This document shows positions 12,084-23,810 of a DNA stretch of 64,000 nt, in pieces; within the stretch, counting starts at the first letter, position 1; every line of letters starts with the position of its first letter. The position numbers and the translations under genes are program-made. The notes beneath the pieces are model-generated. The model ran no database searches, was not told the origin of the DNA, and saw only the letters and a program-made list of their open reading frames with translations. Origin of the DNA: Vicia villosa (Eukaryota > Streptophyta > Magnoliopsida > Fabales > Fabaceae); NCBI RefSeq assembly GCF_029867415.1, contig NC_081184.1:110390226-110454225 (forward strand), given 5' to 3'.

Positions 12084-14816
12084 CTATTTTTCAATCTTCA
12101 CTAATTTCCTAGTGATCCTGGTTGGTTTCTTAAGTTTAGTCGAAGACAAATCTCCTTCGCTGTGTGTTGCATGACTTGTAGATTCAATGGATGGATCCGG
12201 GTTCTGTCTTTTTGCCGTAGGTGTGACCGGTTCACCGTGCAATTTGGAAGTAATTTCAGGATCCTGCAGTTAAAAAGAAGTGAGAAAGAAGTACATTGAT
12301 GGCGATAAATAAGTGGCATTTGTATAGGGATCAAAACCACACCGTAACAATGTCGGAATCATCAACAGGAACAGCCTCATCAACACTCTCCTTGATCTAT
12401 AAACAAAAATGAATAAAAGAAAATCAGAAATAAAACTCGACATGTATTCAACTAAGTTAGAAGAAAATGTTATACACAACGCAAGACAAATGTTACATGG
12501 TTCACAGGGGCGGAAAGTTGTTGTGAATTAACTGTACTTGCATCCACCCATTCAGCTTTTAGTTGATCCACAATAGGTTTATCTTTCACTAACATGATGA
12601 CAGAGCAATTAGACCAATCTGGTTGCCACTTGACTTTGAAGGCAAGTTCTTCATCCAAGAGCATGTCAAGTGCCAGCGGAAAATCGAGGGGATCAAATAT
12701 TCCAGCCTACATAAAAATGAATATATACACCATGAGTTATTATATGTAGTGTTGAACCAGTATGTTTTAAAAATCATTAGTGATATTTTTGTTGGTACCT
12801 GAAACATTGTTTCGCGCATATGAGCAGCCGACACTTCCAATAGTTCCTCACTCTCCTTGTCCCACAAAACAAACTTGCATTTTGTACCAGCATGAAGAAC
12901 ACCCACCTCTATTTTATACCTAAGTTTGTACCCTTAAAAATGTAAGTTCACATTTCACAGATAAAGTTGGTGTGAAAATTAGTTGATCAAATAAATAATT
13001 GGCGTTTATACGTGAATATGGCAGTTTCAGTGTCATGTCCCTTTACACATTTGTAGGGAGGTTTATCACCAGTGACTTTATTTGGGCATTCATGGCATGC
13101 CTGGTAGTACCAGCCATATTTTGAGGCAAAGATTTTTGTAATTGTAGCAACCGTAGCACAAAAAGTAGTCTGAGTTTACAAAAGGGTGGTTAACGGAAAA
13201 TCAAATATAATAAGAGTTAGACTATATTTGCTTAAAAAAATGAAAGATTACTACGTCTTTGAGTTTAACTATTTGCTCAAGAGGAAGAAGAACAGCATTA
13301 GACAACAATTTTTGGGTAGGTGATTGGCGAGAAGTGTATGAGTTTTGCGACCTGCCCTGAGACTGCTGACTGCGAAGGCCCGAGACAACTATTATAGTAT
13401 CCTGTGTAAGCCTGAAAACCAAAATAACATAGTCAGAGTTAATTATGAAGGATGATACCAAGTGCAGGATATTGTAATAAACCAAGTGAGTACATTTTGG
13501 AGAATTGTTTGATTGTCTCCATGTCTTCATTAATAGCCACTTTGGTGACATTGTAAGTGTTGGTAACAGATAGTGGATATTTGCCTGAAAACACAAAATA
13601 CGTTAATAACAATATCTACTTGAAAACATAAAACACACTTTATGAACCGTAGGAACCAGTATGGGAGTAATATATACCAAAAGCTTCTTTGACTTTTGCA
13701 TATTGAATCAGAATCACAACCGGAATGGCAGTATCGACCTGCTGTTCAACGTAGTTGATAAACTGCGCCGCGTACGCCTCCCATAACGTAACCGTTATAG
13801 TGTTGTTGCTACAAAAATGCACATTTAAACTACGATATCAGACAAAATATAAGATATAAAGGGCTACCATTAAGATGTATGAAAGGTAACAAACAAACTT
13901 TCAACCTCAAGTCGCGAATGACAAAGTTGACCTGTTGCTTTTTACTTCCAACCTGGGCCTGTGTGTACCCAATTTCATCAACCACTCCGATAACATCTGT
14001 ATAAGTCCTTGGGAAAACGTGCATCAGGTTAAACGAAATATCAGATGCAGAGTGCTACATAGAAGATGAGATTGTCCCAAAACGTAAATAGAGTTTGACC
14101 TAAAAGTTGATCTTTATTCCATTTCCCAGTTAAAATATCAAGAAAAGGAGTGAGTCTGCAAGCCTTTTCCTGAATCTGATGCACGTTTCTATCCCCAACT
14201 TTGGTCCCACCAGTAAATTTAAGGAGGTACTTGTGAGCAGAAGGTTTGAACAGCAGATCATTCAGCTGAACTTGGAAGTTTGCAATAGTGTAAGTATCAT
14301 TAACAACAAAGAGCGAATCAAAACTCTGCCTATACACGAGAGGTACGATAACATGGATATCACTTCCCTATCAAAACCAAAACAAACAAAATCCATCAAT
14401 ATCAAATAAACCATAAAATATAGACTACAGGCAACGATAAATAATTAAAAAATATACTCTTTAACACCTCCCTACAACCAAATATAAACCTATTTGAACG
14501 AAGACACACTGTTTGAAAAAATGAAATATGAATACAAAATCTTCGTCATTAACACCTCCCAACAACCCAATCTTAACCTTCCAAAACCAAATATACTATA
14601 TGAAAATATAGAAAATCACGAACAGATTCAACGAAAACAACAAAAATAATGGCTTTTCGTAAAAATGTTGAAACTAACCTCAGAATCATAAACAACCATC
14701 TCAAAATGTTCCTTGTTATTAGAGATGACACTCCATTTGTGATGTATTTTAACAGCAACTTTCCAAAGTTCCTTTTCATCGTTAACATCAGAGATTGTTT
14801 CCAACGTTCGTGCCAT
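12084..14816 (-). CDS. RPA70-like single-strand DNA-binding protein of the Helitron
   Basis: RPA large-subunit relatives bind single-stranded DNA through OB folds, and many plant Helitrons carry one, presumably to protect the displaced strand. I can join 11 exons in frame with no stop: 14816-14679, 14367-14100, 13996-13906, 13808-13678, 13584-13494, 13411-13255, 13169-13012, 12919-12799, 12706-12497, 12396-12343 and 12263-12084, about 532 residues. The first OB fold spans MARTLETISDVNDEKELWKV to about residue 130. A second contains DVIGVVDEIGYTQAQ and VTLWEAYAAQF. The C-terminal fold has the zinc ribbon YYQACHECPNKV...YKCVKGHD near residue 345. There is no RPA70N protein-interaction domain. 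The last 80 residues are hydrophilic and lysine-rich. Exon 9 may instead end at 12506. The intact frame contrasts with the broken RepHel gene beside it. Confidence 0.8.
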
Positions 14817-15274
14817 TTTCTTGCCTCAAGTTAGGGTTTAAACTATGGCTACAGCTTCGGTCGCAGAGGAAGTTGTATTCTCAAAAAAGTGTTGAATGGT
14901 TTGCAAGGGTTTGAAAGGTATAGGTTGAGAGAATGGTGAGTGACAGCAGAGGAAGAGGGAGAAAAACGAAAGATTGCATATGGGATTGTGATTGGAAAGC
15001 AACATTGGGAGTAAGGAAAATCTGTAAATGGGTACAGATTGTCTTTGGAGGAGGACATTGCCTCACCCGGTTCAGTTAGATTAGAAATAAAAGGACAAAT
15101 AGTACATAACTTGACCAATAGAGAGAGCAACAGAAGAAACTAATTGTTAGATTCAAGTCAAAGTCAGAATTTAGTCACAAAAAGTATTATTTGGACACAT
15201 TTTGACCCTAAAATAAATAGGTGGAATTTTTTAAACAAAGGACATATGAGTATTAACCAGGTACTTGTGTTTTC
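14817..15274. other. Helitron 5' subterminal and RPA upstream region
   Basis: Contains the presumed RPA promoter and leader. A Ser/Pro-rich open frame at 14849-15130 on the minus strand has no recognisable motif and is probably chance. Confidence 0.4.
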
Positions 15275-15287
15275 TTATTTTATAGAT
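15275..15287 (-). other. Helitron 5' terminus
   Basis: Minus-strand TCTATAAAATAA preceded by A. TC followed by an AT-rich run is the usual plant Helitron 5' end. It is less distinctive than the 3' hairpin, and the exact base is inferred. Confidence 0.65.
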
Positions 15288-15466
15288 TATGAAGTTTTGT
15301 GAAAGAATTTCATATTTATATTTTGTGGCATTTAATATCTTAAAAATTAATTAAAATTAAAAATTATACTTTTGTTAGTTTTAATTTTTTTTAAGAGATT
15401 TCAATTCAAAATGTGAAATCATTTAATGTCTAATTAAAAGATTAAAAAAATCACAATCATATGGAG

Positions 15467-16081
15467 CAGTGTTTTAAAAATCGGACCGATCATCAAATCG
15501 GTGAGGGTACTGGCTGGTTCATTGGTTGAACCACTGGGTCACTGGTCGAACCGCATGACTAAATTGGATTGAACCGGATAACTCGGTTGAATAAATCGGT
15601 CTCTATTACAATACTATATATTTATTAAATCGGTTGAACCGGATGACTTAGTCTCTAAAAAATATCACAACATCTACAAAATTTTACAATTTTAAAATAT
15701 CATAATTTCACATGTTTATTTTTTACATTCAAATTTTAAATATAATCATCACTCACAACAAAATAATACAAAATATAAATTTAAATAAATTTTAAACCAA
15801 GTTTAACTGCAAACAGGAGAAAAGTTGTTCCAAATAAAATTTGAATAAAATCTAATTATATTTTAATTATATTTTTTATAAAAAAAAATCATGAAAATGG
15901 CGTCGTTTTGTGCGGAAAAAAAGAGTATGCATTTGAACTACCGGTTTTCTAAAACTGTCAGTTCACCGATTTTTTCCGGTTTTGGCCGGTTCTCACCGGT
16001 TCATAGCATATTTGGTCCAACAATCAAACCAGACCGGTGACCCCTCCGGTTTCCGGTCTGACCGGCCGGTTCGGTCCGGTT
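15467..16081. mobile_element. hAT-type MITE rich in ACCGGT-like motifs
   Basis: The left end reads CAGTGTTTTAAAAATCGGAC. The right end, read inward, has GGACCGAACCGGCC, so the termini are GGACCG-containing inverted repeats. Many copies of AACCGG/CCGGTT line both arms around an AT-rich middle. TATGGAG flanks both sides (15460-15466 and 16082-16088), a 7-base match close to the 8-bp duplication of hAT elements. No coding capacity. Such MITEs are common in legumes. Confidence 0.6.
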
Positions 16082-16095
16082 TATGGAGTAATAAT

Positions 16096-16178
16096 TTGAG
16101 CAAATCTAGCAGCTTTGACTTTCTCTTTGAGAAAGAAAGAAGCATGTTTTTTTAATGCATGGAAAGTGGTGTACTCAT
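16096..16178 (-). pseudogene. Truncated ENTH-gene first exon
   Basis: The start codon (16178-16176) and about 80 bases of the first exon remain, matching the intact gene at 40033. The frame is broken after a few codons and the copy stops abruptly at about 16096, next to the hAT MITE. The remaining exons are absent, so this is a dead 5' fragment. Confidence 0.7.
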
Positions 16179-16620
16179 TTTACTAGTGTTATTTTTGTTC
16201 TATCTTTTTTTAGGATAGAAAAAAAGAGAGAGAAAGGACAATAGAAAAAAATGGATTTAGGTTCGGTTTGAATTAGTAAAATAAGGTGAGGTCAAATTTC
16301 AACTAATCCATTAATTTGACTAAGATCTATGGACTAATTACCAAATGAAACGACCCTTTGGCACGATTAATAGTCAATGTTTGAATAAAACAGTTAATTC
16401 AAAATAGGAATGACATATGTGATGCTTGGACTTTTCTATAGAAAATTTAATTTAATTTGTTTTTAAGACTTTTTCTTAAATGCCCTTTTAATTTTTAACT
16501 TATTTTCCTTTAAGTTTTCTAGATTTTAAAGTTGTGAACACGTACTAGTATGTGAAGTCGTCACTAGCGACGTAAGTGGTTCAGTTTTAAATTAGAGAAT
16601 ATATATTCTTTAATTTTTAA
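16096..16620 (-). repeat. Segmental duplicate of the ENTH gene 5' region
   Basis: About 500 bases match the first exon start and upstream region of the ENTH gene at 39955-40480, in the same orientation. Shared landmarks include CGACCCTTTGGCACGATT and GGAATGACATATGTGATG. Substitutions and small indels show the copy is not recent. Confidence 0.8.
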
Positions 16621-16639
16621 TTATATGGCGAAATTCTAA

Positions 16640-17090
16640 TTATCTCTTCTGATTTTAGAAATGTACATTCGGAAGTTCTTTTTTTTTCTTTTAAAAAATT
16701 AATATCTTTTTGTAGGTACATCTACGGAAGCGTTAAAACACATAGTAAATATTTGCTTAATTCAAATTATTTCAGTTCAACAATTCTTCCGTAGCTACAT
16801 TTATGGAACGTGTTAAAAACAGAGTGTTCCGTAGATGTACATACGGAACATTCTGCTATATTTTCAAATCATATGTATTTCACTCCAAAACTCAATTTTT
16901 ATAACATTTATGGAAAATCAAATTATAATAAATTAAAGTAATACAATTTAAAGACAATAGTAAATAGTACACAAAACCAATACATCGTATAAATCGTCGG
17001 CCAACATGTCGAATACATAATCAAAGTAACCTACATAAATGAAATCAAAATAGAGATATCAAAAAAAATCATAGGCATCACTACTGTGTG
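16640..17090. repeat. Palindrome array (family with core TCCGTAGATGTACCTACGGA)
   Basis: Three imperfect 18-23-bp palindromes lie at 16712-16729, 16787-16808 and 16827-16849. The preceding block (about 16640-16700) matches the outer arm of the fold-back element at 40826-41450. It sits directly 3' of the PMD pseudogene, so it is probably the 3' end of that PMD-carrying element. Confidence 0.65.
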
Positions 17091-17099
17091 TGTCGGACA

Positions 17100-18230
17100 T
17101 CATCATGCGTCTCTCCTCTGCCTCTGACACTGCCTCCGCCTCTGCGTCCACCATGCAGTATGCTGGCTACTCTGTCTCTACTGTCAAGTGCCCCACCTGT
17201 CCTGGCACAACGTCAAAGTACAAAAATGCCTCCTCTGCCAGCCTAATCATTTCATCCACTACACGCCTAGCATCAGACCCCTCAGGAAAGAAATCATCTG
17301 CAATGTCTACCCGCCCCATGTCAGCTATCTGACGACACCGAGGAAGAACATCCTGAGTGTGGTCCAACTGAGCCTGATGAGTCCGTAAAATCTCCTCGGG
17401 GGATGGTTTGGGTGATGATCCAGGTGTAGTGGGAATCATGTATGGGTGTGACACTTTGTAGTCATAGGTGATGTACCGTCGACGCAGCTCTAGTCTATCT
17501 CTGATCTGGTCGCCCGAGCCTCATCAGGAACCATGTGATGCTCCTAGTCTACAAAGACATCATCTAGCTGCCGACAGGTCATGGCGATAGGAGCTGAGAC
17601 AGTATGGTCGTGAGGTATCCTTTGCTGGTAGCCAAACTGACGCATGACGCGCTCCGGAAGATAACGAACAATAATGGTCGAACAGGAAGCCAACCATCCA
17701 AAATACAGGGCGATGTCATCCCACGGAACCGTCTCGCGGTGATCAGCATAGCAGTCGTATCAGACGTCCTCGACAATCATGCGATCAAGATAGCGTCTAT
17801 AAAGACCCGGCTCCTGGTTCTCTCTGAGGGGGGCGAAGGCTCTAGCACGTGGCATGGCCTCAGTGTAGCCAGACACCTCTCCCCAGCCAATGATGTCTAA
17901 GAAGTACCATAATATCCAAACCTGAAAAAAACCATGATGATCAAACATACTATCACAAATATATAATAAACTTTGAGAAAATGTAGAAGGATATCGGATT
18001 GTTACCACTAAGAGGGTACAACTTCCAGCCACAGTCCTTGACTTCCACAGGCATCCCTCTCCGAGTCTGTGGTAGCTATACACCAGTGTAGCCGCTCCCC
18101 AGTTGTATTCATGAACACATGCGGTTTTCGATAAGTACCTCAGGTAAATGACGTCTGTGTACAACGAGCTCGTATCCATAAAGAGTTGAGTGCCTATCAA
18201 AGCACTCGCTCTCTGTGTATATCCGCCTCT
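17100..18230 (-). pseudogene. Plant mobile domain (PMD) pseudogene, transposon type
   Basis: PMD proteins (MAIN/MAIL1 relatives, often labelled serine/threonine phosphatase 7 long form) occur both as silencing factors and as transposon passengers. An exon at about 18225-18005 encodes DVIYLRYLSKTACVHEYNWG and a run ending in SCTLLVV before a GTAACA donor. The next exon (about 17922 onward) starts with VWILWYFLDIIGWGEV and includes EPGLYRRYLDRMIVEDV. The C-terminal part, 17454-17167, is an open frame starting MSHPYMIPTTPGSSP. Stops after IVEDV and after DDVFVD plus frame changes show decay. The 5' end is cut by the Copia fragment at about 18235. The flanking palindrome array suggests it belonged to a MULE-like element. 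Confidence 0.7.
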
Positions 18231-18234
18231 GAAT

Positions 18235-19249
18235 TAAAAAAAAAGGATGGGAAACGTATCTTTTTGGTCCATCGGTGTGATGATTCAAACATCTTTAAGA
18301 AGATAATTGAAAAAGAAATGACTAAGGGTGTGTGGGACATACTCAAGAAGTTGTGTGGAGGCTATGAGAAACTAAAGAAGGACAAAATTCAATCTTTAAG
18401 GAAACTATATGAGAACACACATATGAATGATGGGAAATCAATTGCAAATTGCTTCTCAAGATTGGTGATGTTAACCAATCAAATGAAATTGAGTGGAGAT
18501 AAGATAACTGAAGTCCATAAAGTTGAGAAAGTTATAAGATCTTTAACTACCAAATTAGATCATATAGTTATGTCCATTGAAGAGTTGAAAGACCTATTTG
18601 AAATGAAGCTTAGATAGCTTTAAGCATCTCTTAAGAGTATGAATTAAGGTACCAACAAAAAATTCTAGAGAAAGTTGCGGAGCAAGCGTTGCAGGTTAAG
18701 TTTTTTAAGATAATGAAATAAGATTCTTTAAAGACTAGCAAAGGGAAATAAATATGGAAGAAGAAATGGCATGGGGACGGTGCTGGAAAGAATCCAAAGA
18801 CTAAAAAAGAAGCAAGAAATAATGGTGTCTCTCGTAAAAAGAAGTTTAAAAAAAAGCCAGATATGAAGAAAGTGCAATGATACTGTTGTCAAAAGTTTGG
18901 TCATTATGCTAGAGACTGCTATGTCAATAAGGAAGCCAATGGCAAAAACAAGAAATAAGCACAATTTGCACATGCAGGAAGTAGTGACTCTGAGGAGGTC
19001 ATCTTGATGGCCAACACACACCTAACTCAATACAAACCCAATGTGTGGTATTTTGATACTAGGTTCAGTAATCACATGACAGATAACAAGAACTAGTTTA
19101 TCAAACTTGATGAATTAGTAAGAAGATCCATTAGATTTTCATATAATATCATGGTTACCTCATAAGGAATAGGAAAGATTTTTGTGAATATAAAGGATGG
19201 GAAAGAAGAAATCTTAAGTGATGTTTTGCATTTTCCTTCAATAGTAATA
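18235..19249 (+). pseudogene. Copia copy 1: gag and start of protease
   Basis: The open stretch 18186-18617 includes TKGVWDILKKLCGGYEKLKK and SLTTKLDHIVMSIEEL, the UBN2-type Copia gag. A CCHC zinc knuckle is visible near 18880 (CCQKFGHYARDC), but its first cysteine position reads as a stop. WYFDTRFSNHMT near 19050 is the start of the protease; the catalytic DSG is replaced by DTR. The coding sequence breaks off at VLHFPSI, where the solo LTR sits. Confidence 0.7.
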
Positions 19250-20612
19250 TGTGCCAAAAATTGCAAAATACATAGGCACTTATTAATTTATTTTATAAGT
19301 AATCAAATGAAAACCCTTTATTTATCAATAAAAAGTGATAAAAACGCATGTTTGAATATTTTAAATATGCATTGATTAAAAACAAGAAAAAAGTATCAAG
19401 AAATCCCCAAAACAACACAAGAGACCAAGCCATAGGACTTTCCCAAAAAATCAAGGCTCTCTTAGCCAAGAATACATGACCTCTTAGTGAGCAAAGGTCT
19501 AGCCTTGCTAAGCCAAGAAACACATGCGCACTTAGAAAGAAAAGATGGTTCAAAGATTTCATGGTTAAGTTAATTCAAGGTGAATGAATAGTTTGGTGGC
19601 TAAGCGAGCATGGGCGAGGTTCTTAGCAAGCATAGTCGACAAGACTAGTTGTAGGGTGGCCTGGCATTACTTAACCTAGAAAAAGTAGGTGCACTAAGCG
19701 AGCCTGGGTTGTATGCTTAGAGAGCCTACCCTTTCTAGCCCTATAATTAGAGTTTTTAGGCAGCTCATTTTGATAGGTTAGTGGGTTCAATGTAGTTCCT
19801 AAGAGAAATTAGATTTTCACCACAAATATCATCAAGAGAAAATATTAAAAGAAGACCGAGAGCGGAAGCACTGTCTGAAGAATCGTCAACACATGTTTTT
19901 CAACTTATTTCTTATAAGACTTGATTTGTATGCTACGATGAGTTAAAGTAGCTAATTTTACCTTTTGTTGGGGTTAGTTGTAGTTGTTCTAGTACTTATG
20001 TTTTCATCCTGACCATGGAGTTCTATGTAATTATTTGTAAGTTTTAATATTGATAAGCTCTTCATTCTTAATGCTTGTTTTGAATTAGCTATCTAATACA
20101 TGCATTCATGGTTTAACTTGATATTTGAAAGGTATTGGTCATTACTATATCCAAGTCGGTCATTTATTGGATGCTAAAGTCTAGACATAGGTTTAGGTTC
20201 AATATCCACACTTGATGTTGAAACTTATTATCGACATATTGGTTAATAGGCTAAAAAATTGTCTATTAGGTATTACGAGTGATCTCATGTTGTTGAATGA
20301 GACACGAGTTACGATGAATGTTGTAGGTGGTGATATTAATAACTATTTAGAATCGCATATTATTGGTTAAGGATTCTACATGACAATAGGTCAATGAAAT
20401 CTATCCCTAACAAATTTTTCTCTCTATTAAATATTGTACGTTTATTTTGTGTTATTTTACATTTCAAGTATTCACCAAACAACCAAACTTCTAATAAAAC
20501 AAACTTAAAGTGGTAGAAACTATTGAACGGTCTTTGAAACACAACTAGTCCCTGTGGAGATGATAATTACACACTTACTTTTGTTTACACACTTATTTTT
20601 GAACTTGCAACA
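19250..20612 (+). mobile_element. Solo LTR, Tat/Ogre-like Gypsy type, inside Copia copy 1
   Basis: The insert starts TGTGCCAAAAATTGC and ends GAACTTGCAACA, TG...CA as LTRs do. Near the 3' end is CTAGTCCCTGTGGAGATGAT, and the last bases before the end (ACTTGCAACA) resemble many Tat-lineage LTRs of legumes. The surrounding Copia protein resumes directly after it. I could not find a clean 5-bp duplication, so the exact ends are uncertain. Length is about 1.36 kb. Confidence 0.55.
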
Positions 20613-22340
20613 AATGGCAAGCAACATGATAAGTTTAGGCCGACTTATTGATAAGAACTATTCTATGTGGTTACGTGATAGGGAGTTTAAGGTGTGTGAT
20701 TAAAGTTCCAACCTAATCTTAAAAGTACGCCTGTCAAAAAACATAATATTCAAGATCTTGATCAACATGTTATACCATCAATGTCTTGTACCAACCACTA
20801 ATAAAGGTCAAAATTGAACCTAACATCATAGATATGGCAACTTTAATTTTAAGAGCTCTGTCTTGATACATATGAAGAAGATAGTATATGAACTTCCCAT
20901 AATCAAGATGCCAAAGAAATTGTGTGATGAGTGTTGCATTACCAAGAAGGAAAAATGGGAATTTTAACACGACTTGGCAATAATGTCAAAGCAGAAGTTA
21001 AAAAATTATGCACTCAGATGTGTGTTGACCATTTAAAGTAAAGTCACTAAGAGGTAATTGTTACTTCTTAACCTTCATAGAAGTATTCACCAAATACATG
21101 TGATTTACTTGATGGAGAAGAAAATTTAAGTATTCACCAATTTTGAAAGATTCAAACTTCTTGTTGAGAAACAGCCTGGTCATGCCATCAAGAAGCTTAT
21201 AACTGATAGTGGTGGTGAGTACTCCTCAAGTGAATTGGCTCAATTTTATAAAAATGACGAAACTGAGAATGAAGTTATAGTACCTCACACACCTTAGCAT
21301 AATGGTATTTCTAAGAAAAATAATATGAGAATTTTAAACATGGTAAGAAGTACGCTCAAGGAAAAGCATATGCCAAACCGTTTTTGGGGGAGGCTACCTC
21401 AAATGCAGTCCACATCATCAATAGATGTCTAACAAAGAAATTGATAAACAAGACACCTATGATGCTAGGTCAGGCTAGAAACCAAGTGTTGGATACTTAA
21501 AAAATTTTGGCTTATTGTGGTGCAAACATATATCTGAGCATCTGATAAAGAAGCTAGATAGTAGAGCCAAGCCATGATCATGATTGCCTACCATTCCACA
21601 GGTGCCTACAAATTATTCTCACCAAATGAGAATAAGGAGTTAATAAGAAGAGATGTACAATTTAATGAAAGAAAAATATGGAATTGGTTAAAAGGAATAG
21701 GAAATCCAGTGCAAGAAGACGAAAGTCTAAGCCACATCAATGCCACTCTACAAGATGGCCAAGAAACTAAGGCAACACAAACTCACTAAGTGATAAGATT
21801 AACAAGGTCCAAAACTCAAATAGTTAGACTAATTGATTATAAAATATTCTTTGATCAAGCCATAAGTTACAATGGTGATTTGGTTAAAGAATCAATGATG
21901 GCTGAGTCAGAACCAATTGATCACAATTAAGTCATGAAAGATGAGAATTGCCAGGGTTCCATGAAGGAAGATATATGGTCAATTAAGAAGAAGAAAAAAA
22001 TCAAGGGAATTGGTCAAGCACTCCGAAAAAAACTATAGATGTAAGTTGGGTTTACAAGTTGAGGTTAAGAATATGTGGTGAAATTTCCAAGTACACTACA
22101 AGATTGGTGGCAATATGATTTCTTCAAAATGATAGAATTGACTTCAATGACGTCTATGCAACTATGGCTAACCTTGAAACACTAATACTTGTGGTGGCCA
22201 TTGCACCGTATAGAGGTTGGAAAATTTATCAACTTGATTGAAGTTAGTCTTTCTTAATAGACCATTAAAAGAAGAGGTTTATGTTAAGCAGCCATCGGGT
22301 TTTGGGATAAAGGACCGATAGGAAATGGTATAGAGGTTGA
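20613..22340 (+). pseudogene. Copia copy 1: protease end, integrase and first part of reverse transcriptase
   Basis: Reading resumes with ISLGRLIDKNYSMWLRD, then an integrase core piece (FTNFERFKLLVEK and DSGGEYSSSELAQF near 21200). The RT start is near 22040 (DVSWVYKLRLRI), and the last recognisable part is IYQLD near 22230. Many stops. It ends in the GTTGA target duplication of the Sirevirus. Confidence 0.65.
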
Positions 22341-23556
22341 TGAAGGATAGAAAAACACTTAGAAAGGGGGGGGGGTTAATAAGTGTAGTCTAAAAACTTG
22401 AACGATAAAAACAATTTGCACAGTTATTTTTATCCTGGTTCGTTGTTAACTAAACTACTCCAGTCCACCCCCATGGAGTGATTTACCTCACCTGAGGATT
22501 TAATCCACTAATCGCAACAGATTACAATGGTTTTCCACTTAGCCCGCGACTAAGTCTTCTAGAGTATCCTGATCACAACCTGATCACTCTAGGAACAAAT
22601 GCTTAGACACAAGCTAAGACTTTCTTAGAGTATCCTGACCACCACGTGATCACTCTAATTACAACTGCTTAGACACAAGCTAAGACTTCCTAGAGTATCC
22701 TGATCAACACTTGATCACTCTAGTTACTTACAAATTAATGTAATCAATTCTAAGAGTATTACAAATGCTTCTGAAAAGCTATAATCACAACAGTGATATT
22801 TCTCTTAACGTTTAAGCTTAATCTCACTAATATATTACAACAGCAATGTAGTGAGCTTTGATGAAGATGAAGTTTCTGAGCTTTGAGTTGAACAGCGTTT
22901 CAGCAAGTTTTTTAGAGTAAGTTCTTTCAGAATTGTTAACCTTGCTTCTCATCAGAACTTCATATTTATAGGCACTTTGAGAAGATGACCGTTGGGATCA
23001 TTTAATGCTTTGCGTATTCCGTACAGCATTGCATTTAATGTTTCACGCTTTTGTCAACTACCTCGAGCCTTGTTCACGCTGTGTCTACTGACGTTGCCTT
23101 TAATAGCTTCCAATGTTCCTTTTGTCAGTCAGCGTAGCCTGCCACCTGTACTTTCTTCTGATCTGATGTTTGTGTAAACAACATTTGAATATCATCAGAG
23201 TCAAACAGCTTGGTGCATAGCATCTTCTTGTCTTCTGACCTTGAAGTGCTTCTGAGCGTGATACCATGAGAACTTCAGTGCTTCTGCTTCTGATCTCAAG
23301 TTCTTCTGATGCTTTCATAGACCCATGTTCTGATACTGCCTTGACCATCTTCTGATGTCTTGCCAGACCATGTTCTGATGTTGCATGCTGAACCTTCTGA
23401 GTCAAAGCTTCTGAGCGCTGATTTGTGCATACTCTTTATATATTTCCTGAAAGGGAAATTGCAATGTATTAGAGTACCACATTATCTCACACAAAATTCA
23501 TATCCTTGTTATCATCAAAACTAAGAATATTGATCAGAACAAATCTTGTTCTAACA
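22341..23556 (-). repeat. Sirevirus 3' LTR
   Basis: Written on the plus strand it begins TGAAGGATAG and ends TTCTAACA. It contains three tandem modules of about 66 bases (22555-22725), each with AGAGTATCCTGA facing TGATCACTCT. Confidence 0.9.
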
Positions 23557-23575
23557 ATCTCCCCTTTTTTTATGA
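23557..23575 (-). other. Sirevirus polypurine tract
   Basis: On the minus strand an A-run followed by GGGGAGATTG lies immediately upstream of the 3' LTR, the primer for plus-strand DNA synthesis. Confidence 0.75.
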
Positions 23576-23670
23576 TGACAAAAACATATATAAATGATAT
23601 GAATTTGCGATCAGAAAGAGCAGACAGCTAAAGACAAATTACACAGCTATAGCATAAGCATGTGAATGTG

Positions 23671-23733
23671 TCTCCCCCTGAGATTAACAATCTCCCCCTG
23701 AGATGAATAATCTCCCCCTGAAATTAATACTAG
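23671..23733 (-). repeat. Multiplied polypurine tracts
   Basis: Three copies of (AA)TCTCCCCCTGA (plus-strand reading) occur within 60 bases. Repeated PPT motifs are a published mark of Sireviruses. Confidence 0.75.
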
Positions 23734-23810
23734 AAGAATTTTATAAATAAAAGACTTCCCTGAGTATTTCAGTAGAGACGTTCACATGTGCTTGATCTTC
23801 AGAACATTCA

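Larger units (their letters stand above)
781..15286 (-). mobile_element. Large Helitron with both termini, carrying Rep-helicase, RPA-like and two B3 genes
   Basis: Helitrons are rolling-circle DNA transposons that insert between A and T without a target duplication. On the minus strand this element begins with TCTATAAAATAAG at 15286 and ends with an 8-9-bp GC-rich hairpin (790-811) followed by CTAG at 784-781. The flanking bases read A (complement of 15287) and T (complement of 780), as expected for an AT target. Inside, on the same strand, lie a spliced Rep-helicase gene (5669-11100) and an RPA70-like gene (12084-14816). Near the 3' end are two B3-domain genes on opposite strands. At 14.5 kb it is typical in size for plant autonomous Helitrons. 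The transposase gene carries stop codons, so present mobility would need a helper. The termini rest on motif recognition; the empty site was not available. Confidence 0.82.
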
